Of a DNA stretch of 64,000 nucleotides, positions 36,172 to 46,573 are shown one piece after another. Each line of letters begins with the position of its first letter. The first letter of the stretch is position 1. This DNA is from Nocardioides humilatus. GTDB lineage: Bacteria; Actinomycetota; Actinomycetes; Propionibacteriales; Nocardioidaceae. Where the stretch lies: contig NZ_VUJV01000001.1 of assembly GCF_008373755.1 (NCBI RefSeq), forward strand, positions 1,134,883-1,198,882, given 5' to 3'. Below the pieces are notes generated by a model. That model did no database searches. It was not told where the DNA came from and saw only the letters and a program-made list of their open reading frames with translations. A program made the translations under genes and the position numbers.

Positions 36172-37449
36172 TCAACCTAGGGCCTCGGCCGGGCGTTCGA
36201 CGGGTTTCCCGCGAGGATCGGCGCGGGGCGCCATGACACCCGAGCACAGCAGGGCGAGCTCGAGCTCGCGGCGGCGCTCCGAGACCGGCCGGCCGAGCAG
36301 CTCCTCGGCCTGGCGCAACCGGTAGCGCACGGTGTTGCGGTGGATCGCCAGCCGTGCGGCCGCAGCATCCATCCCGGACTCGAGGAAGGCCAGCACCGTC
36401 GCCCTGAGACGGGACGTCGCCGCATCGTCACGGGCCAGCGGGCCGAGCTCACGTCGTACGAACGCCGCCATGGCGGCCCGGTCGCGGGAGAGCAGCGAGA
36501 CGACCTCGACGTCGGCGTAGCCGACCAGTGCCCCGGCGACGACGTCGGCGAGGTCCCGCGCGGCAGCAGCCTCGCGGTGGGAGTCGCGGAAGCCGCGCAC
36601 CCCGGTCGCCGTCACCCCGACCGCGACGCGCACACCCGTGGCGACGTCCGCGGACGCCAGTGCGCCGGCCTCCAGCGGGTGGTCGGAGGCGAGCCACGCC
36701 CACACCTCGCCGGGCCCGGACGGAAGGACGAGGGGACGTGCCGTCCCCAGACGCGCCGCCACCCGAGCAGCCTCCGCCTCGAGCCGGGCGACCGGGTCAC
36801 CGTCGGGCGACAGCTCGACCTCCCACAGCACGAGCGCGGTCTGGTGGCGGCGCAGCGAGTGACCCAGCGCCCGCTCCGCCTCGTCGACATCGACGCGCTC
36901 GCCCGCCAGGATCGAGGCGACCAGCTGGGTGCGCCGAGTGAGCGCGCTGCGCAGCCACCGCTCCCGCTCCTCGCCGTAGGCGCCGATGAGCTGCTCGACC
37001 GAGAGGGAGAACCACTCGATCGCCTGGCCCCAGACCTCGATGAGCGCCTGCGCGACGAGCTCGGGGCCGAGGCCGGACTCGTGGGCGACGGTGGTGATGT
37101 AGGCGAGCGCCGCCTGCTGGCCGGAGCGGTAGACCTCGAGCAGGGACGCGAGTTCGGCTCCGCGGGCGGCGAACTCCCGCGCGAGCACGAACGCCTCCTC
37201 CGGCGGTCGCAGCGGGCCCTGGCTCACGAGGTGGGTGATGAACGACCGGAGCTGGGCGCGGGTGCTGTCGTCCAGGACCGCCCGCAGCTCGGGATCACGC
37301 GCGATGGCCGAGACGTGGGCGGCGATCTGCTCGTTGAGCAGGCGCATCACCCGCTCGGTCTCGGCGGAGGCGAGGGTCTCGACAGCGAACTGCCGGATCC
37401 AGGTCTCGACCTCTTCGCTGCGATCGACCACCACACCATTGTGCGCCAT
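36172..37449 (-). CDS. PucR/CdaR-family transcriptional regulator
   Basis: About 425 residues. The C-terminal HTH_30 (PucR) domain reads FLESGMDAAAARLAIHRNTVRYRLRQAEELLGRP, near residues 360-395. A GGDEF-like central domain precedes it, with an N-terminal helical sensor domain. This is the usual PucR/CdaR layout. Starts at ATG 37449 or TTG 37455; I use the ATG. It diverges from the ALDH-SDR pair with about 107 bases between the starts, so it probably controls those genes in response to their substrate. This is inference from orientation. Confidence 0.85.
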   Translation of the reverse strand: MAHNGVVVDRSEEVETWIRQFAVETLASAETERVMRLLNEQIAAHVSAIARDPELRAVLDDSTRAQLRSFITHLVSQGPLRPPEEAFVLAREFAARGAELASLLEVYRSGQQAALAYITTVAHESGLGPELVAQALIEVWGQAIEWFSLSVEQLIGAYGEERERWLRSALTRRTQLVASILAGERVDVDEAERALGHSLRRHQTALVLWEVELSPDGDPVARLEAEAARVAARLGTARPLVLPSGPGEVWAWLASDHPLEAGALASADVATGVRVAVGVTATGVRGFRDSHREAAAARDLADVVAGALVGYADVEVVSLLSRDRAAMAAFVRRELGPLARDDAATSRLRATVLAFLESGMDAAAARLAIHRNTVRYRLRQAEELLGRPVSERRRELELALLCSGVMAPRADPRGKPVERPAEALG

Positions 37450-37556
37450 GCACAACCCATAGTGACGAAGTTGGCAGTTTCGAGCCTTTTCCTGTCCCTG
37501 CCGCCCAGCGCAGGATCAGGACTGAACCGAGCCGCTGCACCGAAGGAGCCCCGCCC

Positions 37557-39086
37557 GTGAGCGTGGAGACCGCACCCGCCGTCCTCGAGGTCCGCAACCC
37601 TGCCGACGGCAGCCTCGTCGAAAGCCTTCCGATCGACGACGCCCGCGCCGTCAACGAGATCGCCGCCGAGCTGCGCATGGCCCAGGTCGGCTGGGAGGCG
37701 ATCGGACCCGAGGGTCGCGCCGCCTGGCTGCACCGCTGGCGCGACTGGATCCTCGCCCACGCCGACGAGCTCACCGACCTACTCGTGTCGGAGACCGGCA
37801 AGGCGCGCCCCGACGCCCTCATCGAGCCGGTCGCGTCGTGCGAGTTCATCAGCTACTACGCCGACAATGCGGCGGCCTTCCTCGCCGACGACCACGTGAA
37901 GCCGGCGGGGCCGATGAGCCTCCCGAAGAAGCTCACCAAGGTCTACTCGCCCTACCCGCTCGTCGGCATCATCACCCCCTGGAACTTCCCGATCACGCTC
38001 TTCCTCATGGACGCCGCGCCGGCCCTGGCCGCGGGCTGTGCCGTCTTGTCGAAGTCGTCGGAGGAGACGCCGCTGGCCTGCGCCCGGCTCATCGAGGGCT
38101 GGCACGAGATCGGCGCGCCGGCCGTGCTCGCCAGCGTGACTGGCCTCGGCGAGACCGGCGCCGCGGTGGTCGACGCCGCTGACTACGTGCAATTCACCGG
38201 CTCCACGGCGACCGGTCGCAAGATCGGTGTCCACTGCGCCCAGCAGCTCAAGCCCTACAGCCTCGAGCTCGGCGGCAAGGACCCGGCGATCGTGCTCGAG
38301 GACGCCGACCTCGACCGGGCCGTCAACGGCATCGCCTGGGGTGGCCTCTTCAACTCCGGCCAGGTCTGCATCTCCGTCGAGCGCGTCTACGTCGCCGAGC
38401 CGGTCTACGACGACTTCGTGAAGCGGCTGACCGCCAAGGTCGACGGGCTCTCCCAGGGCGCCGGCGCGGGCAGCGACGTCGGCGCGATGGTCACGACCGC
38501 CCAGGTCGACATCGCCGACCGCCACGTCCGTGAGGCCGTCGAGGCCGGGGCGCGGGTGCTGACCGGCGGTCAGCGCGGCCGCGCCGGCAACTTCTTCGAG
38601 CCGACGGTCCTCGTCGACGTCGACCACTCGATGTCGTGCATGACCGACGAGACCTTCGGCCCGACGATCCCGGTCATGAAGGTCGCCGACGAGGACGAGG
38701 CGATCCGGATGGCCAACGACTCGCCGTACGGCCTGTCCGCGACCGTGTGGACGAAGGACGTCGACCGCGGGCAGCGGGTGGCGCGCCGCCTCGAGGCCGG
38801 TGCCGTCAACATCAACGACGTCTTCAGCAACCTCTTCGCCGCTCCCCTCCCCCACAACGGTTGGAAGGAGTCGGGCGTCGGCGCGCGGCTCGGCGGCGCC
38901 TACGGCATCCACAAGTACTGCAAGGTGCAGGCCGTCACCGCGCCCCGCATGCCCACGATGAAGAACGAGCTCATGTGGTACCCCTACTCCGCCCGTCGTA
39001 CGGCGGTCGCCGGCTTCGTCGCCAAGGCCGTCTCCGGTCGCGGGCTGCGCCAGCGACTCGGCCTGGGCGGGAAGGCGGCGCGTTGA
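37557..39086 (+). CDS. Aldehyde dehydrogenase, succinate-semialdehyde type
   Basis: A 509-residue NAD(P)-dependent aldehyde dehydrogenase. The catalytic Cys is C271 in SGQVCISVERV and the general-base Glu is E237 in LELGGKDP; IITPWNFPITLFL is the cofactor-fold segment. It belongs to the succinate-semialdehyde/benzaldehyde type by these blocks, but the substrate is open. GTG start with AAGGAG eight bases upstream. The last base of its TGA stop is the first base of the SDR start (TGATG), indicating coupling. Together they could oxidise an alcohol or aldehyde in sequence. Confidence 0.93.
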   Translation: MSVETAPAVLEVRNPADGSLVESLPIDDARAVNEIAAELRMAQVGWEAIGPEGRAAWLHRWRDWILAHADELTDLLVSETGKARPDALIEPVASCEFISYYADNAAAFLADDHVKPAGPMSLPKKLTKVYSPYPLVGIITPWNFPITLFLMDAAPALAAGCAVLSKSSEETPLACARLIEGWHEIGAPAVLASVTGLGETGAAVVDAADYVQFTGSTATGRKIGVHCAQQLKPYSLELGGKDPAIVLEDADLDRAVNGIAWGGLFNSGQVCISVERVYVAEPVYDDFVKRLTAKVDGLSQGAGAGSDVGAMVTTAQVDIADRHVREAVEAGARVLTGGQRGRAGNFFEPTVLVDVDHSMSCMTDETFGPTIPVMKVADEDEAIRMANDSPYGLSATVWTKDVDRGQRVARRLEAGAVNINDVFSNLFAAPLPHNGWKESGVGARLGGAYGIHKYCKVQAVTAPRMPTMKNELMWYPYSARRTAVAGFVAKAVSGRGLRQRLGLGGKAAR

Positions 39087-39907
39087 TGGGCGCGAACGGC
39101 AAGGTCGTCGCCATCACCGGCGGCGCTCGCGGGATCGGCTACGAGACCGCCAAGGAGCTGCTGTCGCGCGGCTACCGGGTGGCGATCGGCGACGTGGACG
39201 AGGTGCGCCTCAAGGAGGCCGCACTCGAGCTCGGCATCGAGACCTACGCCCGGCTCGACGTCACCGACCCCGAGTCCTTCGCCGCGTTCCTCGACCTCGT
39301 CGAGGAGCAGGTCGGTGAGCTCGACGTACTGATCAACAACGCCGGCATCATGCCGACCGGTCACACGCACGAAGAGGAGGACGCCGTCACCCGGCGCCAG
39401 GTCGAGATCAACATCCTCGGCGTCATCTACGGCACCAAGCTCGCCCTGAAGCGGATGCTGCCGCGCGACCGCGGCCACATCATCAACACCGCATCGCTGG
39501 CCGGCGAGCTGCCCACCCCCGGTCTGGCCACCTACTGCGGCACCAAGCACGCGGTCATCGGCTTCACCGAGGCGGCTCGGCTCGAATACCGCAACACCGG
39601 CATCCGGCTCTCCACCGTGCGCCCGACCTTCACCAACACCGAGCTGGTGGCGGGCACCGAGGGCGTGAAGGGGATCCGCAACGCCGAACCGCAGGAGATC
39701 GCGATCGCGACGGCCGACCTGATCGAGAAGCCCAAGCCGTTCGTCCGGGTGACCAAGATGGCCGGTGGCATGGTGGCGGCGATGAAGTTCGTGCCGCGGC
39801 GCGCGACCGAGCGGCTCTCGACGATGCTCGGCGCCGACGACGTCTTCCTCGACGGCGTCAACATGTCCGCCCGCAAGAGCTACCTGGAGCGGATCCGCGA
39901 CAACTGA
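39086..39907 (+). CDS. Short-chain dehydrogenase/reductase (SDR)
   Basis: A 273-residue SDR enzyme. The cofactor motif GGARGIG, NNAG, catalytic Ser in NTASLAG, and YxxxK in YCGTK are all visible; the C-terminal extension reaches ARKSYLERIRDN. The acidic residue after strand 2 (GDVDE) hints at NAD preference. Its start overlaps the ALDH stop by one base. It may make the aldehyde or ketone used by its partner. It is also a candidate for the missing alcohol dehydrogenase step of the operon at 28.7-34.4 kb, which is speculation. Confidence 0.92.
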   Translation: MGANGKVVAITGGARGIGYETAKELLSRGYRVAIGDVDEVRLKEAALELGIETYARLDVTDPESFAAFLDLVEEQVGELDVLINNAGIMPTGHTHEEEDAVTRRQVEINILGVIYGTKLALKRMLPRDRGHIINTASLAGELPTPGLATYCGTKHAVIGFTEAARLEYRNTGIRLSTVRPTFTNTELVAGTEGVKGIRNAEPQEIAIATADLIEKPKPFVRVTKMAGGMVAAMKFVPRRATERLSTMLGADDVFLDGVNMSARKSYLERIRDN

Positions 39908-39925
39908 GGCGGTGGCGCGAGCGTT

Positions 39926-39941
39926 GTAGAACATGTTCTAC
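39926..39941. promoter_or_regulatory. KstR-type operator, perfect 16-bp palindrome
   Basis: GTAGAACATGTTCTAC is a 16-bp perfect palindrome containing TnnAACnnGTTnnA, nine bases before the GTG of the acetoacetate decarboxylase family gene. A near -10 sequence (TACTTC) overlaps its end, as at 22097. Confidence 0.87.
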
Positions 39942-39949
39942 TTCTGTCC

Positions 39950-40636
39950 GTGACCGTCACCCACGACATCCTCGGCGAGACCGTGACCATGCCCGTCGAC
40001 GTACGGGACGGCTCCAACGCCACCGTCATCTTCGACGTCGACCTCGACGCGGCCCGGGCTCTGGCCCCAGCCGGCTTCGAGGTCATCGAGAGCGCGCCGG
40101 GGCGCGCCCAGTTCGCGCTGGCTCTCATCGACTACAAGGACAACGACCTCGGTGCCTATCTCGAGGTCGGCACGATCCTCTTCGTGCGTCCCGAGGGAGG
40201 TGGCGAGGACGGCACCTTCATCACCCACCTCCCCGTCACCGAGGAGTTCACCTGCGCTGCCGGCAACCAGATCTGGGGCTTCCCCAAGTCGGTCGAGCAG
40301 ATCGAGGTGACCAACACCGACACGACCACGCGCTGGGTCCTGACGATGGACGGCGAACTGGTCGTCGACGTGACCCTCCCGCGCGGCGGCGAGGACGAGA
40401 TGCCGCCGATGGCGCTGGCTGCCTACACGCTGATCGACGGCCGCCCCCACGTCACCGCCTTCACCCAGGGCGGCAGCGGCAGCGGTGTCCACATCGGCGG
40501 CGAGGTGTCGCTGACGCTCGGTTCGCACCCGATCGCCAAGGAGCTCGCGTCCCTCGGCCTGTCGCCGGAGACCGTGGTGCTGAGCACGTGGACCGAGCGC
40601 ATGCAGGCCCGGTTCGAGGAGCCCAGCGCCCTCTGA
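39950..40636 (+). CDS. Acetoacetate decarboxylase family protein
   Basis: A 228-residue protein of the acetoacetate decarboxylase superfamily (PF06314 type). The family core is visible: the EV(G/E)TI block, NQIWGFPKSV with the candidate Schiff-base lysine, and a final beta strand with GSHPIAKELASLGL. Family members include enzymes that are not decarboxylases, so the reaction is open. GTG start with no Shine-Dalgarno sequence, behind a perfect KstR-type box, so transcription is probably leaderless and sterol- or lipid-responsive. A terminator follows directly. Confidence 0.85.
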   Translation: MTVTHDILGETVTMPVDVRDGSNATVIFDVDLDAARALAPAGFEVIESAPGRAQFALALIDYKDNDLGAYLEVGTILFVRPEGGGEDGTFITHLPVTEEFTCAAGNQIWGFPKSVEQIEVTNTDTTTRWVLTMDGELVVDVTLPRGGEDEMPPMALAAYTLIDGRPHVTAFTQGGSGSGVHIGGEVSLTLGSHPIAKELASLGLSPETVVLSTWTERMQARFEEPSAL

Positions 40637-40643
40637 CACAGCA

Positions 40644-40675
40644 ACGAGGGAGCCCGCCGAAGCGGACTCCCTCGT
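40644..40675. terminator. Stem-loop terminator between convergent genes
   Basis: A 14-bp stem with one mismatch (ACGAGGGAG-N-CCGC paired with GCGG-N-CTCCCTCGT) and a CGAA tetraloop, followed by CTGTT. It lies between the decarboxylase-like gene and the glycine-rich gene and can serve both. Confidence 0.85.
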
Positions 40676-40688
40676 CTGTTCGCCAGCG

Positions 40689-42559
<1,871 letters not shown>

Positions 42560-42563
<4 letters not shown>

Positions 42564-42766
42564 GAAGAGGTCCTCGAGTTGTGGGGGGTGGGGTTCTCGG
42601 CCTCAGCCAGACGGCCGAGGAGCTCCATGAGCTGGAGCATCCCCTGGAACTCCGCTGCCGGGCGGTCGTCGTACTCGACCACCCCGCGCAGCGGGGTGCA
42701 GCCGGCATCGACGACGAGGCGTACGGCGATCGGGTTGTCCAGGTTCATGGCATGAGCCTCGGCCAT
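42560..42766 (-). CDS. Small hypothetical protein coupled to the glycine-rich gene
   Basis: About 68 residues from ATG 42766 (preceded by GGGGGTGG) or 62 from ATG 42748 (GAGG eight bases upstream). Sequence: NLDNPIAVRLVVDAGC, a predicted mixed fold, then EFQGMLQLMELLGRLAEAENP, an amphipathic helix. The stop overlaps the glycine-rich gene start by ATGA, so the two are translated together. Third-position GC is high, supporting coding. No known family is recognised; its position suggests a role in regulating or folding the secreted partner. Confidence 0.6.
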
Positions 42767-42792
42767 GGAGCCACCCCCGCACATTGAGGTCA

Positions 42793-42814
42793 CACCCCAC
42801 CTTTTGGTGGGGTG
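42793..42814 (-). terminator. Hairpin between the LuxR gene and the small ORF
   Basis: CACCCCACC-TTTT-GGTGGGGTG: a perfect 9-bp stem with a 4-base loop, directly behind the luxR stop on the minus strand. It lacks a U-tract and may attenuate read-through instead of ending it fully. Confidence 0.65.
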
Positions 42815-42823
42815 ACCCCCAGA

Positions 42824-45499
42824 TCACCCCAGGTCGGGGATCTCCGCCCGGCCCTCGATGTCGAGCTTCCGGAAGACCGACGCCAGGTGCTTCTCCACGG
42901 TCGTGGGCTGGATGAACAGCTCCCGAGCGATGTCGACGTTGCGCAGGCCGTTGCGGGCCAGCCGGGCGACGCGGGCCTCGGCCGCGGTCAACGCCTCGAC
43001 CCCCGTCGTCGCCGCCGTGCGCGGTCGCGCGCCCGCCGCCTGGAGCTCGGCCTCGGCCCGCTCCTGGAGCGGGGCCGCGCCGCACTGACGCGCCAGGTCC
43101 ATGCCCTCGGCGAGGTGCGCGCGGGCGTCGGTGCGGGCGCCGCCGCGCCGCAGCGCCGCGCCCAGGTCGACCTGCGCGTGGGCCAGCTTCAGCCGCATCG
43201 GGCCGCCGGCGTAGACGTCCACCGCCTCCCGGAGCAGGTCGAGGTCGGCGGGCTCCTCGACGAGCGCGCGGACCCGGAGAGCGCGGCCGAGCCCGCTAGG
43301 AGCACCGAACCTCCGCGCGACGTCGTAGGCGGGCTCCACCACGGCGCGGGCCTCGTCGCGGCGTCCGAGCGTGGTCAGCACCTGCGCGGCGTCGATCCGC
43401 CACGGGGCCAGCTCGGTGATCAGCCACTCGACCGCGTCCAGCCGCTCCCCCGCGTGGAGCAGCATCCGGAGCCCACCTTCGCGATCGCCCGCACGGGCGC
43501 GGACCCGGCCGATCGCCGCCTCGGCCACCGACGCGAACGCGGTGTCCTCGCGGTGCGACGGGAAGGCGAAGGTGTCGGCGACCGCGCTGGCACCGGTGAC
43601 GTCGCCGAGCTCGAGCAGGGCATACATCAAGGTCGCCGCCGCGACCGGTGCCGTGACGGCGTAGGACGCGTCGACCCCCACGAGGGCTTCACGTGCGTCG
43701 GCCTCGGCCTCGGCGATCCGACCGAGCCGGTAGCAGGCCAGAGCACGGACGGTCAGCGCCTCGGAGCGCCACATGACCGAGTCCGTACGACGCGCCGCCG
43801 CGAGGTAGCGGTCCGCGAACGCCAGGGTCCGCTCCACCTCGCCGAGGTGCAGCAGGAGGAAGAGCCACGTGGCGGGTGACCGGCGCTCGGCCGAACCCGG
43901 AGGTGCGTCCTCGGTGATGCGCCGGACGAGCGGCATCACCTCCTCGACAGGAGTGCCGGTCGACGTGCGATAGAGGATGACGGGCAGCAGGCAGTCGCGT
44001 TCGACCTGGGTCGCGCCGCTCAGCGCAGCGAACCGCTCGAGCAGCTCCTGCGACGGGCGGCCGCTGCCCGGCGTGACGCACTGGAGCATCAGCTTCATGG
44101 CGAGCATCGCGTCGGGTGCCGCCTCGGCCTCCTGCGTCCGGTCGCCCGAGCGGTCCTCGGCAGTGCGCTCCGCAAGCCTGATCGCCTCGGAGGACCGACC
44201 GGTGATCCAGAGCAGGTGGGTGCGGGTGACGTCGAGGTCGATCCGGTCTTCCGCCTCCTGCAGGAGAGCAGAGGAGGCATCGGCACCCTCGTCACCGAAA
44301 GCGTGACGCAGCATCCGCGCGGCCGCCTCGGGCGCTCCCTGGGAGACCGCCGTCCGCGCCGCACGCTGCAGGACGTCCGTCGCCCACTGCTCGCCCGTCG
44401 GGGGCGCGAGCAGCAGCTGCGCCGCCACCGCGTCGATCGACGCACCCAGCTGGCGCAGCACCTGGGCGGCCTCGAGGTGGCGGGCCGCGCGCAGGGGCGC
44501 GGCGATGTCGTCGTAGACGGCCTCCCGCACGACGGGGTGCGCGAACCGCAGATCGGCATCGAGCACGTCGAGCCCCATCAGTGCGGCCGCCGCCGCGCCC
44601 GCGCTCGCCACCTCGAGGCTGGCGAGGCGCGCCGCAGCGACCAGCGAGGGCGCGTCGCCGAGGACCGCGACGGCCTGCACCAACGACACGGCCGCATCGC
44701 CCGCACGGGCGATCCGCACGAGCACCAGACGGCCGATGGTCCCCGGCGCCAGCGAGCTGAGCGCAGCGGCACCGTCGACCGTCGGCACCATGCCCTCCGC
44801 CGTCATCGCCGCCATCAGCTCGGCCAGGTAGAAGGGGTTGCCCGACGTCCACTTCTCGCAGGCATCGACGAACTCGTCGGCGACGTCGCCCAAACGGGCA
44901 CGGAGCACCGCAGCGACACCGTCGTGGGTCAGCGGGGGAAGCGCGACCTCCTGCTCCGCCAGCGCCGCCGTCAGCTCGGCGAACACAGCGGACGGCGCGA
45001 GCTCGCCGGTGCGAGCGGCGACGACGAGCCCGACGCCGCTCTGGCGCAGCCGGCGGCTCAGGAAGTGCAGGAACCGCAACGAAGGCTCGTCGACCCACTG
45101 GGCGTCGTCGACCACCACGACGAGGGGGCGTTGTTTCGCCGACCGCGTCATCGCGTCGACCAGTGCCTGGAGCGTCGGGAACAACGCATCGGAATCCGGC
45201 CCCGCCGGCGCAGCGACCGGCACTCCGTCGAGGTCGACCACATGGTCGGGCAGCTGCGCGAACAGCTGGCGGACGACACCGAAGCCGTAGCCGCTCTCGA
45301 GGGCATGGCCGACCGCCGTCACGCACTCGACGCCGGCCGCAGCGGCCTCGGTGACGAGCGACGCGAGCAGCCTCGTCTTCCCGATCCCCGGCACGCCGGT
45401 GACCAGTGCAGCGGCGCCGGCACCCGATCGGGCAGCGCCGACGACCTGCCGCAACTGCTCCAGCGCGAGCTCTCGTTCGAAGAGGAGGTCCGCCGGCAC
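42824..45499 (-). CDS. LAL-type LuxR-family regulator with AAA ATPase
   Basis: An 891-residue large ATP-binding regulator of the LuxR family. Walker A is TGVPGIGKTRLL near residue 34 and Walker B LVVVVDDAQWVD near 125. A long helical (TPR-like) region follows, and the C-terminal LuxR HTH is LTAAEARVARLARNGLRNVDIARELFIQPTTVEKHLASVF, near 840-880. Such proteins activate transcription on binding an unknown effector and ATP. GTG start without a clear ribosome binding site. The small ORF and the glycine-rich gene follow on the same strand and may be its targets. Confidence 0.92.
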   Translation of the reverse strand: MPADLLFERELALEQLRQVVGAARSGAGAAALVTGVPGIGKTRLLASLVTEAAAAGVECVTAVGHALESGYGFGVVRQLFAQLPDHVVDLDGVPVAAPAGPDSDALFPTLQALVDAMTRSAKQRPLVVVVDDAQWVDEPSLRFLHFLSRRLRQSGVGLVVAARTGELAPSAVFAELTAALAEQEVALPPLTHDGVAAVLRARLGDVADEFVDACEKWTSGNPFYLAELMAAMTAEGMVPTVDGAAALSSLAPGTIGRLVLVRIARAGDAAVSLVQAVAVLGDAPSLVAAARLASLEVASAGAAAAALMGLDVLDADLRFAHPVVREAVYDDIAAPLRAARHLEAAQVLRQLGASIDAVAAQLLLAPPTGEQWATDVLQRAARTAVSQGAPEAAARMLRHAFGDEGADASSALLQEAEDRIDLDVTRTHLLWITGRSSEAIRLAERTAEDRSGDRTQEAEAAPDAMLAMKLMLQCVTPGSGRPSQELLERFAALSGATQVERDCLLPVILYRTSTGTPVEEVMPLVRRITEDAPPGSAERRSPATWLFLLLHLGEVERTLAFADRYLAAARRTDSVMWRSEALTVRALACYRLGRIAEAEADAREALVGVDASYAVTAPVAAATLMYALLELGDVTGASAVADTFAFPSHREDTAFASVAEAAIGRVRARAGDREGGLRMLLHAGERLDAVEWLITELAPWRIDAAQVLTTLGRRDEARAVVEPAYDVARRFGAPSGLGRALRVRALVEEPADLDLLREAVDVYAGGPMRLKLAHAQVDLGAALRRGGARTDARAHLAEGMDLARQCGAAPLQERAEAELQAAGARPRTAATTGVEALTAAEARVARLARNGLRNVDIARELFIQPTTVEKHLASVFRKLDIEGRAEIPDLG

Positions 45500-45669
45500 G
45501 GGGACATGATGTCGGATCGCAGCTACGTGCGGTGTCGAAGTGAGCGCGCGGGCTGTCGCCGCCTACCCACGATATGGAAACGAATCCCCCCACCAGGCGA
45601 TAGATTCTCCCTCGATCACTACCGGCCGCTCCCTGCCGATGGTGCCCCCCACACCCCCGGAGACTCCCT

Positions 45670-46287
45670 ATGGGCGATTGGATCCCCCTGCTCGTACGCC
45701 GCGAGGACTACCCCGAGCTCGCAGCCCTCGTCGCCCAGCGTGAGATCGGCCGGCCCGATCGCGCTCTCGGCTCGGTCGTCTCGACCGACCTGCCGACCTC
45801 GTCGGCCGCCGCGCCCGCGCCGACCTACGCGGCCCCCGTCGTCGCTGAACCGGTCGTCGAGCTCACCCCGACCGAGCAGGCCGAGGTCGACGCACTCGCG
45901 CGGTTCCACACCTGGTCGGAGGCCGACCTGCTCCGCCTCGCGACCTCTCCCGTGCTGGCCGCCCACCGCTGGCGGATGGCGTTCGACGCCTGCGCCGCCC
46001 AGCCCGGTCGCTTCTTCCCCGACGACCGCGTCGCACCGCTGACCGGCGTGCGGCCCGAGGAGTGGCTCGAGGTCCGCACCGCGATGGGTCGGTTCCTCGA
46101 GACGCACTTCCCCGACGTGCCCGGCGCCCCGATGGTCGTCATCGACGGGTTGGCACTCGAGCGCGATGCCCAGGACTGGTGGGCCGTCCCGGAGGAGCAG
46201 GCACGCCGCTGGCGCGAGATCCGCGGCTCGCTCCCCCAGCCGCGCCGACCCAAGGCGCCGCTGCCGGTGCCGTCGGTCCTCGACTGA
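45670..46287 (+). CDS. Hypothetical protein, conserved-looking
   Basis: A 205-residue protein of unknown function. It starts with IPLLVRREDYPELAALVAQRE, an Ala/Pro-rich linker follows (about 45-65), then a Trp- and Arg-rich region (FHTWSEADLLRLA, HRWRMAFDACAAQPGRFF, VRPEEWLEVRTAMGRF, WWAVPEEQARRWREIR). No membrane segment or signal peptide is visible. ATG start. The compact basic C-terminus may bind nucleic acid, but this is only a guess. A strong hairpin follows the stop. Confidence 0.65.
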   Translation: MGDWIPLLVRREDYPELAALVAQREIGRPDRALGSVVSTDLPTSSAAAPAPTYAAPVVAEPVVELTPTEQAEVDALARFHTWSEADLLRLATSPVLAAHRWRMAFDACAAQPGRFFPDDRVAPLTGVRPEEWLEVRTAMGRFLETHFPDVPGAPMVVIDGLALERDAQDWWAVPEEQARRWREIRGSLPQPRRPKAPLPVPSVLD

Positions 46288-46333
46288 TCCACCACTGATC
46301 CACCACGGATCTCAGCCACCACAGCTGAAGCAA

Positions 46334-46366
46334 GAAGCCCCGCCCGAGTGACTCGGGCGGGGCTTC
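46334..46366. terminator. Strong GC-rich stem-loop terminator
   Basis: Perfect 15-base arms GAAGCCCCGCCCGAG and CTCGGGCGGGGCTTC with a TGA loop, between the hypothetical gene and the 3' end of the tRNA gene on the other strand. It lacks a long U-tract, but the stem is strong enough to end both transcripts. Confidence 0.87.
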
Positions 46367-46368
46367 TG

Positions 46369-46458
46369 TGGCGGTGGCGGTGGGATTTGAACCCACGGTG
46401 GGTTTGACCCCACACATCATTTCGAGTGATGCACCTTCGGCCGCTCGGACACGCCACC
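46369..46458 (-). tRNA. tRNA-Ser, anticodon CGA
   Basis: A 90-base gene including the encoded CCA at 46369-46371. The acceptor stem GGTGGCG pairs with CGCCACC, the discriminator is G, and the anticodon stem-loop is CATCA-CTCGAAA-TGATG with anticodon CGA, reading UCG. The long variable arm (GTGGGGTCAAACCCAC type) and the GTGGGTTCAAATCCCAC T-arm are typical of serine tRNAs. Confidence 0.95.
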
Positions 46459-46502
46459 GCGGGAGAGATTACTAGAGGGCATCCGCGCGGTTGAAATCGA
46501 GC

Positions 46503-46527
46503 GATGCAACGTGGATGCAACGTTGCA
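46503..46527 (+). promoter_or_regulatory. Phased direct-repeat operator before the GAF regulator
   Basis: GATGCAACGT occurs at 46503-46512 and 46514-46523, 11 bases apart, and the second copy is part of the 12-bp palindrome TGCAACGTTGCA (46516-46527). The same spacing and core recur at 47793-47813 before the aldehyde dehydrogenase. This argues that the frame starting at GTG 46511 is not the true start. Confidence 0.82.
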
Positions 46528-46573
46528 GGAGCGACCGTCGTCACACGAAGTAGTGCGAGCAGGTGGGACGCCG

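Noticed and set aside
46284-46306. Tandem ACTGATCCACC repeat
   Set aside because: Only two copies directly after a stop codon; no evidence of function.
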